Part shown: positions 16,801-23,034 of the stretch, piece by piece | How positions within the stretch are numbered: position 1 is the stretch's first letter | Layout of the letters: each line of letters starts with the position of its first letter | DNA from: Streptomyces sp. WZ.A104 | GTDB lineage: Bacteria > Actinomycetota > Actinomycetes > Streptomycetales > Streptomycetaceae | NCBI RefSeq assembly: GCF_002382885.1 | Contig: NZ_NWVL01000057.1 | Location: 1 to 53,754, forward strand | DNA: 53,754 nucleotides | Direction of reading: 5' to 3' | The notes under the pieces: model-generated | The model's input: the letters and a program-made list of their open reading frames with translations, nothing else | What the model was told of the DNA's origin: nothing | Database searches by the model: none | Made by a program: the position numbers and the translations under genes

Positions 16801-18721
16801 CGGAGCCACCACCACCTACGGCTACGACCGCTCCAGCATCCTGACCTCGCTCACCTCCCAAGGCCGCAAAGTCACCTTCCACCTCGACGAGACAGGCAGG
16901 GAGAAGAGCGCAGACATCCCAGGCGGCTTCACCCGCACCACCAGCACCGACAAAACCGGTGTCGTACGGTCGATCGCCTACACCCAGGGCACCAGGAACA
17001 TCGGCCAGCTCTCCTACACCCGCGACGAGCGCGGCCTGCAAACAGGCCTGACCGGCTCCCTGGCGAACGTCGCGCTGCCGGCCGCCGAAACCGGGACGGT
17101 CTTCGGCAAGGACAACCGCATCACCACCTACAGCGGACGATCCTTCACCTACGATGCCGACGGCCAGCTCAAGAACGACGGCCTGCGCACCTACACCTGG
17201 AACGCCCGCGGACAGCTCACAGGCCTCAACCGAAGTGGCCAGAGCAGCACCTTCGGCTACGAGCCCCTCGGCACCCGGAACTCCAAGACCGTCACCGGAG
17301 CCCAGACAAAGTTCCTGACCGATGGGTCCAACCCGGCCGTCGAGCAGAACAGTTCGGGATCTCCCGAGGCAACGGTGGCCATGTCGGGCCTGGATGAGTT
17401 CCTGACCCGCACCGAAGGCACCAAGACGCAGGTCTACCTCACCGACGCGCTGGGCACCGTCCTCGGCCTGGCCGACCCGGACGGCACCATCGCCACCAAG
17501 TACACCTACGACCCCAACGGGCAGCCCACCGCCTCAGGCGCCGCCTCCTCCAACCCCTACACGTTCACCGGACGGGAGGATGACGGCACTGGCCTGCTCT
17601 ACTACCGGGCCCGCTACTACGACCCGCAGACCGGACGCTTCATCTCTCAGGACCCCATCGGCCAAGCAGGCGGCATCAACCTCTACCAGTACGCACTCTC
17701 CTCGCCGACCACGTACACCGACCCCACCGGTAACACTCCCATGGCTGCCGCCTGCATAGCCGGTGGACTGGTCGACGGAGGCCTGGACTGGCTCGGCCAA
17801 CGTCTCTCCGGACGCAAGGTCAATTGGGGGCAAGTTGGGACGTCAGCCGCGACAGGATGCCTAACGGGCATGCTGGGGACAGCAGCCGCGGCCAAACTCG
17901 CCATGCCCAGCATGAGAGGCGGCGGCCGCTGCCTAACCCCCAACAGCTTTACTGGCGAGACCGCGGTCGTCATGGCGGACGGCAGCCGCAAGGCGATCAA
18001 AGACATCGAGGTCGGCGACCAAGTGCTCGCTACTGACCCCGAAACCGGTGAAAGGGGCCCACGCAAGGTCACGGCTCTCATCGAGAGCAGCGGACACAAA
18101 CAACTGGTCGACATCTCGATCGCTAACCAGGGCGGCTCGACCGACAGCTTCGTCAGCGCGACCGAAGGGCACCCGTTCTGGGTCGCAGACAGCCAGGAAT
18201 GGGTCGACGCAGGTCAGCTCAGAACAGGCCAATGGCTCCAGACCAGCGCTGGTACCTGGGTACAGATCTCTGCTGTCCGCTCCTACGACGAGACGACAAC
18301 GGTCTACAACCTCACCGTTGACGACCTACACACTTACCATGTCTCATCAGGCGAGGCTACGGCGCTCGTCCACAACACAGGGGGGAAGGGTCCCTGCGGA
18401 TCGTTCGGCCCATCCGATCTGGACGGCATTTTCGACCCTGCACTGGGCAGAAACCTCAAGCCACCGAAACCTGGGGGCTCATCGGTTGATGATGCCGGCA
18501 AGTCGCAGAAAGCGACTGAAGAAGCCATCGAGCAGGCTGAAGAGCGCAAGACGACTGTCTCCAGGGCCCCCTCAACTGTTCAGAAGGTCGTGGACGGCCC
18601 ACAGGCCCCGGGGGCTCATGGCCCTGCGGAAGCAGTCGTCGCCGTAGCGATCGTGACAGCGAGAGGAGCACAGCGTGTCAAACTCTGGTGGCGAGAACGG
18701 CGTGGTGCAGCAGGTCCGTGA
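10844..18721 (+). CDS. Secreted Rhs/YD-repeat polymorphic toxin with Hint domain
   Basis: 2625 residues from the GTG at 10844, after GGGGAGG. A signal peptide occupies residues 1 to about 35 (LLTVGALVLALAGGTVSA). Then, approximately: a lone pair of YD repeats (95-130), two IPT/TIG beta domains (132-299), about seven PPC-like beta repeats (302-1050), a carboxypeptidase-regulatory-like domain (1115-1182), a DUF6531 start (GDPVDLNTGLLTDSRTDLAV, about 1368), many YD repeats, the Rhs core ending RARYYDPQTGRFISQDPIG (about 2270), and a Hint autoprocessing domain (about 2362-2511: NSFTGETAVVMADGS, ATEGHPFWV, YNLTVDDLHTYHV, LVHN). The last about 110 residues are the variable tip, which resembles no toxin I know. 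Expected role: a YD shell that encloses and releases a C-terminal toxin. The next gene overlaps by 47 nt and is the immunity candidate. Confidence 0.9.
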   Translation: MRVFGEKSGALRSRCWQLLTVGALVLALAGGTVSAEAVPGPSRSSAPAPAATSPAAGTPSPLPTGGAPTAVPPTTAPRHAAAGPEAEPTTGNAVYAYDAAHRLVGVSDPAGETARYRYDQAGNRLGIDRFPSSSLSVLSLVPVKAAVGSEVTLSGSGFSATPAANSVRFGSAVGQVVSASAHRLVVKVPAGAAAGKVKVVVGSASAESSETFALAQGAPTVSEVTPNGARPGTDVVVSGTGFAPDAADNVVRFKGAIAQIVAASETQLTVTVPPDADLGRVQVSTPNGSAQTSRDFNVFYPVDEPRFESVENTSLTDDSPPTVQVINPGNQAKILFVALEGDAVSFAFSNTTFNSAVGLRLLDPVGREVGTRGSFSRNGGDWDVRNLPLTGQYSLIIDPGPSNIGAVTVTASRAVRHDLVIGGASATLETTRPGQDALWSFSAALGTSLSLGLDTREMPKATSVTLYGPDGKSVATKYASAASDALLSVDSLPLSGTYLLVADTTDAGTGSLTVTGSTYADAGVVNPEGAPTDLAIERSGQIGVARFSAATGQRPSLGIVATGFDGKRVSFQVRDPEGKSIANTSVGGGANTQWDSPTLTVPGTYTVVFKPSGLTVGALQLTASLPVSAGRLSPTGGSVSAASDRFGQNIEAEFEGVSGADFSLGASDSTFSGHVTVNVFAPSGKKVVSSSIVPAGTKGATISMPVLTEAGVYLITLDPYQGLAGSLTLTLSTNVRVPLEADGPPTSTEVSRLGQQVHAEFTASDTAMGFALTDNTISAAANVRLYDSNGGTGQLVGTVGKAGVFARYFSRLQVGATYTVEVTPAQGATGSMVLWLSRPSQAGTLSSAAPTARAEATRPGQPMEFKVPASSGEGAAVVFSANTLTQASNLVVVTPGGATELPMMLGSKATGEVDLRAPLSNGTYRILVQPAKPATGAVTAALVPDVEAGSLSLNGPAAPAAIAVAGQNARYAFSGTKGQKPTLTIASSPAAWDMSVFTPEGKWLVNKRYTSATSSSFALPALPADGTYAIVVDPSALATGTWSLALTAAAPAAKNTSRASAQEDTPRQKTTQPTARVLPTGPDAWQPGKTNLAGHDWVTSKAPTPRTVPALKAPPGVAALTGRVLKLDGKPLSKVTVKVGKKSSRTDSKGRFLLAGIDVHETTLVVDGSSANTRQRQYGRFDIHVRPKADTTVDIGFPVWMTPLDTKHTVRFSAPATSDVVLKTPQIPGLEIRIPKGSVVRDEQGNAVTELGITAIPIDRPPFPLPQHSVVPIYFTVQPGGSYVFPEGAQVIYPNYTRAAPGTRVEFMDYDPAGKGWYVYGHGQVSRDGKQVVPDAKTKIWAFHGAMFNFNDLVPWDLPMLDDAIAWLSGDPVDLNTGLLTDSRTDLAVTGGNLAADVTRTYWQGDTQSRAFGIGRDLTYNAFFNSKVPYQEVDLYLPGGKKIHYVRTSPGNGVTDGVFAATGSSGDFQGSRVVWDGGWKLKFRDGTTWFFPEYSALKEIRDRHGNTLKLTRLAGRGEITRITSSDGNWISLAYDAAHRVREARDNTGRTTSYTYDTAGRLSTVTDPVGKVSSFTYDGTSNRIKTAKDARDITYMTNTFHPDGKIKEQVLTEGQKYSFEYTQTGAGKVTSATVTQPGGSVRRVEFNADGYGVKDTQAYGSGLARPVTYERGPRHRIDAITDPYGRRTELTYDTNGYVTRATELVGTAQVRTSGTTSFDGPFDQPTATSDRLGNTTRFTYDSDGNLQTATDPEGRTTTFTYMPDGQIKSVTDNAGAITEYTYDNGNLATIKDAVGRTSRQFTDAAGRVSAITDPSRSLTKITYDKLNQPSKVIGPLGHATSFGYDDNGNLTTLTDARNNATTWAYDNADRPKSATDPLGAQASFEYDAAGFLSKATSRSGLVATSEHDLLGRTKNVKYGVNTLGVAESTATYEYDTLDLLKKVTDTQAGAQSFAYDAYERTETVTGPTGTVNYTYDAADRRETMTAGGATTTYGYDRSSILTSLTSQGRKVTFHLDETGREKSADIPGGFTRTTSTDKTGVVRSIAYTQGTRNIGQLSYTRDERGLQTGLTGSLANVALPAAETGTVFGKDNRITTYSGRSFTYDADGQLKNDGLRTYTWNARGQLTGLNRSGQSSTFGYEPLGTRNSKTVTGAQTKFLTDGSNPAVEQNSSGSPEATVAMSGLDEFLTRTEGTKTQVYLTDALGTVLGLADPDGTIATKYTYDPNGQPTASGAASSNPYTFTGREDDGTGLLYYRARYYDPQTGRFISQDPIGQAGGINLYQYALSSPTTYTDPTGNTPMAAACIAGGLVDGGLDWLGQRLSGRKVNWGQVGTSAATGCLTGMLGTAAAAKLAMPSMRGGGRCLTPNSFTGETAVVMADGSRKAIKDIEVGDQVLATDPETGERGPRKVTALIESSGHKQLVDISIANQGGSTDSFVSATEGHPFWVADSQEWVDAGQLRTGQWLQTSAGTWVQISAVRSYDETTTVYNLTVDDLHTYHVSSGEATALVHNTGGKGPCGSFGPSDLDGIFDPALGRNLKPPKPGGSSVDDAGKSQKATEEAIEQAEERKTTVSRAPSTVQKVVDGPQAPGAHGPAEAVVAVAIVTARGAQRVKLWWRERRGAAGP

Positions 18722-19661
18722 GCTGCTGAGAAAATTCGCTGAGGACGGGGTCGTAGACCCATCCATCGTGGCGGGTTCCGAAGCAGCCTCATGGGACCGA
18801 GTCACTCCTAAAAGAGTCATAATTGCGACAGTCCAAATCATCCTCAGGCTCCGCTGGGAAAGTGGTCTGTCGACAGTGGAGCGGGTGGCTCCCAGGGATG
18901 TTTCGTCTATCCCTAGGGGTGATCTACTGGAAATCACCAAGATGCTTCTGGGGGCGGAAGGTGTTGTCGTATCTGATGAGCAGATCGCGAAAAAGCTCTC
19001 ACTGCCCAATGTGATGCACATTCTCATTGCCCTCTTCGTCGAAGAGTCCATTTCCGAAGAAGAAGAAGAATTTATTCTTTCCTCGGCGGTCGATGTGTGT
19101 GAGGAATCTTTGCGTGGTGGAGATATTCTCCGACGGGGAGTTGAACTTGGCCCGTGGGACATCAGCGAAATCGATATAGCAGGTATCGATCTTGTCGACA
19201 TGGGAGGGATCATGGTGCCGTCCGCGCCAGGGATGTCATGCCTCCCGATCGAGGTAGACGGCGAAATGATTGCAGCAACGCTGGTTCAAGGTGACACTGC
19301 CCTTCAACTTCAAGCCTTCAAGGCGAATCCGGTAACCGTATGGAATGCTGTACGTGCTGACATGATTTCCAAGATGCGCGCCCAGGGCAACTCCGCAGAA
19401 ACGTGGGTTGATAGGGCAGGGGTCGAGATCAGGGCTACTGTCTCGGTGGTTACGGAGCCCGGGGTAATCGGGACCAGAGACATCAGGGTTCTCGGGAGCG
19501 ATGGCCCCGGCTGGATGTTGCGAGCCGTGGTCAGTGGGGCCGGAGCCTCTGCGGGGGGCGAAGATGACTGGGCCTATAAAACCTTCCTGGGAGCCGTCGT
19601 CGTCCCGGGGGCGTTGTCACGAGGGGGTGATGTTATCCCGCTTTCTCCACCCTTGATTTAA
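18675..19661 (+). CDS. DUF3710 protein with extra N-terminal domain, candidate Rhs immunity
   Basis: 328 residues from a GTG preceded by AGGAG, overlapping the Rhs 3' end by 47 nt in another frame. The C-terminal half (about 160-328) matches the DUF3710 layout known from actinobacteria: GVELGPWDISEIDIAGIDLV, MGGIMVPSAPGMSCLPIEVD, DTALQLQAFKANPVTVWNAV, GSDGPGWMLRAVVSG and VVVPGALSRGGDVIPLSPP. Residues 1-150 are an added helical, acidic region (SISEEEEEFILSSAV) that is not part of ordinary DUF3710 proteins. Base composition is clearly less GC-rich than the Rhs gene (for example around 19030-19080), suggesting separate acquisition. The overlap with the toxin tip suggests immunity; the domain's biochemical role is unknown. 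Confidence 0.8.
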   Translation: MSNSGGENGVVQQVRELLRKFAEDGVVDPSIVAGSEAASWDRVTPKRVIIATVQIILRLRWESGLSTVERVAPRDVSSIPRGDLLEITKMLLGAEGVVVSDEQIAKKLSLPNVMHILIALFVEESISEEEEEFILSSAVDVCEESLRGGDILRRGVELGPWDISEIDIAGIDLVDMGGIMVPSAPGMSCLPIEVDGEMIAATLVQGDTALQLQAFKANPVTVWNAVRADMISKMRAQGNSAETWVDRAGVEIRATVSVVTEPGVIGTRDIRVLGSDGPGWMLRAVVSGAGASAGGEDDWAYKTFLGAVVVPGALSRGGDVIPLSPPLI

Positions 19662-19763
19662 CGCGATCTCCTCTTTTGTGTCATAGGTGTAGCGGCAATA
19701 GAAATTACATCATGATGTCAGGTCGAACTCCGCCTGTGCATCGACGGAAAGGGTTCAGGCGAG

Positions 19764-20843
19764 TTGGCGAGTCGACGCTCATTGCTGGCCGTAACGGGAA
19801 GTGTTGCTGCAGCATTATCCGTTGGGGCGGATTCTCCTAGATTCAATACCTGCTGCAAGGGTCACACTGCTTCTGATATCCCTGGGCGGGTTTGGGTGCA
19901 GAAGCCTGCGAAGTATGTTCGATGTATAGCGATTGACGTAATTCCGTCGGCGGCATCTCGTTTTCAGGCCGCCCCTGGGCAGCTAATGAAGGGTATTGTT
20001 CAGGCGAGAGCGGCGCGGCGTGTAAGCGTCACTGTGGGTCTAGGAAGCTCCTTCTTTTCTGAGGTCCATGCTTTGCGTCCGCGTCACCTGAAGCCCATGC
20101 CCAGTTTCTCCGGCGACCTCTTGGACGAGGCGCAGACTCACGGTGACGCACTGGTGTATTTGGAAAGTGACAGTGCGGCTGATCTGGAACACGCCGCAAG
20201 GAGGCTTCTTTCTTTGATGCCGTCGTGGAGGCAGCGCTGGAGGATCGGCGGTTTCAGAAAAGAGAACCGAACCCAGGGTGGTAAGTGGCTGGCGCGTAAC
20301 CCATTTCATTTCACGGAGGGGTTCGGTAATCCGGATAACGAGCGGGAAATCGACGACCGTGCTGTCGTTGTCCAGGGGCAGGGCGAGCCGGTCTGGGCCG
20401 AAGGCGGGAGCTACCAGGTGATACGCGTCGTGCGTTTCGCGACGGACCTCTGGGACAGGGACTCGGTCGACGAACAGGAACGTATCATCGGGCGCCGACG
20501 GGAGGGGCGATGGCTCGATGGCACGCCAGGGGAAGAGCAGCCGAACTTCGCAGCTGACCCCCACGGCAAAGCCACTCCCCTGGACTCCCACGTACGGCTC
20601 GCCGCCCCTGACCGGCGTAACCCGCCGCCCATGGTGCGCCGTAGCTACAGCTACGACAGGGGCGATGGTGACAGCGGACTGATCTTCTCCTGCTTCCAGC
20701 GAGATCTCGTCCAGGGCTTCGAAGCGGTCCAACGACGCCTGGAGGGCGAGAGCCTGGCGAAGTACGTCCTCACCACTGGTGGTGGCTACTTCTTCGTCCC
20801 CCCGCCAGGTGACGGCTGGGCAGAAGCCCTCCTGCGGCCATAG
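19764..20843 (+). CDS. Dyp-type peroxidase with Tat-like signal and altered catalytic motif
   Basis: 359 residues from a TTG. The N-terminus SRRSLLAVTGSVAAALSVGA fits a twin-arginine signal, so a folded haem protein would be exported. Dyp features: SFSGDLLDEAQTHGDALVYL, the haem-pocket histidine in SHVRLAAP (about residue 275), MVRRSYSYDRG, GLIFSCFQRDLVQGFEAVQR and GGGYFFVPPPGDGW. The usual GXXDG motif, whose Asp assists peroxide cleavage, reads GFGNP at residues 186-190, so the Asp is Asn and the second Gly is Pro. Activity may be reduced or changed. It lies 102 bp after the DUF3710 gene; the first part shares that gene's lower GC. A link to the Rhs locus is possible but unproven. Confidence 0.82.
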   Translation: MASRRSLLAVTGSVAAALSVGADSPRFNTCCKGHTASDIPGRVWVQKPAKYVRCIAIDVIPSAASRFQAAPGQLMKGIVQARAARRVSVTVGLGSSFFSEVHALRPRHLKPMPSFSGDLLDEAQTHGDALVYLESDSAADLEHAARRLLSLMPSWRQRWRIGGFRKENRTQGGKWLARNPFHFTEGFGNPDNEREIDDRAVVVQGQGEPVWAEGGSYQVIRVVRFATDLWDRDSVDEQERIIGRRREGRWLDGTPGEEQPNFAADPHGKATPLDSHVRLAAPDRRNPPPMVRRSYSYDRGDGDSGLIFSCFQRDLVQGFEAVQRRLEGESLAKYVLTTGGGYFFVPPPGDGWAEALLRP

Positions 20844-20975
20844 ACCGCCAACCAGGCTGCGTCGCACGGTGGGGATGCGCCGGCCACAGTTGATGCCTCT
20901 GTCAGTTTGAGTAGCCGCTGCTGAGGTGGGTGGTGTACTCGGTGACCGAGGGGATCGGGTCTTGACCCTGGATCG

Positions 20976-21603
20976 TGGACACCCGAGACACTTGGATCTT
21001 GAGTCCAGGAGAACGGATGTCTCGTGGTGATGAAGCACTATCCGCCGGAGTTCAAGGCGGACGCGGTCGCGTTGCACGAGTCGCGGCCGGGAGCGACGAT
21101 CAGGTCGGTGGCTGTTGATCTGGGGGTCAACCCGGAGACGCTGCGGACCTGGGTCCGGGCGGCTAGCGTGAGCCGGCCCCGGGGACGCCGGGCGGGGGTA
21201 GCGAGCGAGCTGCCCACGCCGCTGGAGGCGGAGAGCGCCGCCCTGCGCAAGAAGGTCCGCGAGCTGGAGGAGGAACGCGAGCTCCAGCTTCTGCTACTGG
21301 CGCCGGACAGCCGTGGACCGGGCAGCCCGGCAGGCGGCGGCCGACGCCAACCTCGCCGCCCGGATACGGGCCGTGCACCTCGAATCGGACGGCACCTACG
21401 GCGTCCCCAGGATCACCGCCGAGCTCAGGGAGGAAGGCGAGCGCGTCAACCACAAGCGGATCGCGCGCGTGATGCGGAACATCAATCTGGCAGGAGTGCG
21501 GCTGCGCCGCAGGCACCGCACCACGGTCCCAGACCGGGCCGCGGCGAAGGCCCCGGACCTGATCGGCCGGGACTTCACCGCGACCGAACCGAACACGAAG
21601 GTG
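20976..21603 (+). mobile_element. IS3-family element, truncated
   Basis: OrfA begins near 21024 with MVMKHYPPEFKADAVALHES and RSVAVDLGVNPETLRTWVRA followed by a leucine-zipper-like EAESAALRKKVRELEEERE, typical of IS3 OrfA. OrfB begins in another frame near 21313: AARIRAVHLESDGTYGVPRI, then GERVNHKRIARVMRNINLAG and RDFTATEPNTK. In complete IS3 transposases this is followed by the DDE domain (usually YVGDITY), which is absent here: the match stops near 21600. TGGACACCCGAGAC at 20976-20989 may be the left terminal repeat; no right end was found. Confidence 0.8.
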
Positions 21604-21649
21604 CACATCTTGTCGGTGACCTCCCACCCCAGTCCGCAGGGCTCCTGTG

Positions 21650-22100
21650 TCAGGAGCCGGATGAGGTCGCGGGCAGGGCGCCGAACGGCTCGATCGCCGG
21701 GGCGTCGTAGGCCGCCTTCTCGACGGGTGTCCTGCCCGGTTGCCGCAGCAGAGACCCGTATAGGCCCTCGTGCTTTGCGGCGATCCGCTCCCTCCTGCCC
21801 GGGCTGAATCCGCGCAGGAGGATCGCCGCCCCCAGGCCCGGCCGGTACAGCCGGACCCCGCCGGGCACACGGGCACTGCGCAGCCCGGGCACGCGGGTCC
21901 TGGCCAGCGTCCTTGACGTCATTGACCCGGGGATACAGGAACTCGACCCAGTGCCCCAGGACCACCGGCTCGTCGACCAACTGCAGGGTGAGCACTTCCT
22001 CCTGCGGCCGCATGCGGACGATGCCCAGCGGATGACTGCTCAGGCCGCCCATCGCGCAGACCCGCCGCAGGACCTCGGCTTCCAGCCGGGCCTGCCCCGC
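21650..22100 (-). pseudogene. Unrecognised gene remnant in two frames
   Basis: Two protein-like minus-strand segments in different frames: EVLRRVCAMGGLSSHPLGIV, MRPQEEVLTLQLVDEPVVLG and HWVEFLYPRVNDVKD near 21910-22100, then ARVPGGVRLYRPGLGAAILL and RGFSPGRRERIAAKHEGLYG to 21653. They read as one protein interrupted by a frame change near 21910. No family is recognised. It lies beside the broken IS3 element, so it is probably debris from the same rearrangements. Confidence 0.4.
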
Positions 22101-22461
22101 ATCACGCGCAGCCGGGATCGACAGCCCCTGACCCGACCGGTCAGCAACGGGTACAGAGCCTGGTGGTATTCACCGGTACTTCGCCGCCGGTCGGCGGTGA
22201 GATGGAGAGCGGCCGCAGGGTGCACGAGTCTTCTTCCGCGCGGAACCGGCCCCCGGGCGGTACGCGCTGTGAAAGGAAGTGACGGTGCGGCAGGTCGTGC
22301 GGTGAGACTTCTGGCCGGTCCTCTGGTGATGGATGCAGCGGGGGCGTCGTCCGTCGCGCGGCCGGGTGTTCACGGGCCCAGACGCCATGGAAGCGCCTGG
22401 CCGTGCTGCCGTCAATCAGGCGCGTGGACGCACCCGCACCCCGCCGGGGCACCCACCTCGC
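22101..22461. other. No convincing gene
   Basis: Between the remnant and tpg. A minus-strand frame of about 100 codons exists here but is Pro/Arg/His-rich with no ribosome binding site or recognisable motif. It may be 3'-flanking debris or the tpg terminator region. Confidence 0.4.
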
Positions 22462-23019
22462 CTACAGCCGGAACTGGAGGTCGAGGACGTCGGTGAGTTC
22501 GACTTCCAGGCCGTGCGCGCGGCGTCCCTTGTCGCGGAAGTACACCTCGCCGAGGGCTTCGGCGGTGAGCTGGAGCAGCTGGTCCTCGTCGACTCCTGCG
22601 GCCTGGGCGTTGAGGAGGCGGGCGGCGTGGTGGGGTGGGAGGGCGAGGGTGAGGTGGCGGATGCGGGACTGGTCGGTGGACCCGGCGGCGGCGGTGTAGC
22701 CGAAGCGGGCCTGGACGTCGATCATGATGCCGTCGGTGCTGGCTGCTTTCTGCCGGGCCCGGGCTCTGACCTGCGGCTGCCACCGCGTGCGAACCTCGTT
22801 CTCCAGCCGGGTGGCCAGCTGCGGTCGGGGATGCTTGATCCGGCTCTTCACATACCGTTCCACCGTGCGCCGGCTGATGCCGAGCAGCTCGGCGACCTGC
22901 TGGGTGCTGCCCTGGTGCTGGCGCACCAGGTAACGCATCTGGGCCCCGGCGGACTTGGGCACCGGGCGTGTGAACGCCTGCTGCACGGCCCGGCCGAGTT
23001 CTTCCTCAACGGTGACCAT
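22462..23019 (-). CDS. tpg: Telomere terminal protein Tpg
   Basis: 185 residues, the usual Tpg length (about 184). Family features: AVQQAFTRPVPKSAGAQMRY at the start, a helix-turn-helix STQQVAELLGISRRTVERYV, the basic KSRIKHPRPQLATRLENEVR, RWQPQVRARARQKAAST, GIMIDVQARFGYTAAAGSTD and a C-terminal region RIRHLTLALPPHHAARLLNA. Tpg is covalently attached to the 5' ends of linear Streptomyces replicons and primes end-patching of the telomeres. It lies 15 bp downstream of tap on the same strand, the classical tap-tpg operon. Presence implies a linear replicon or a captured end. Confidence 0.93.
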   Translation of the reverse strand: MVTVEEELGRAVQQAFTRPVPKSAGAQMRYLVRQHQGSTQQVAELLGISRRTVERYVKSRIKHPRPQLATRLENEVRTRWQPQVRARARQKAASTDGIMIDVQARFGYTAAAGSTDQSRIRHLTLALPPHHAARLLNAQAAGVDEDQLLQLTAEALGEVYFRDKGRRAHGLEVELTDVLDLQFRL

Positions 23020-23034
23020 CTACCGCCACGCTCC

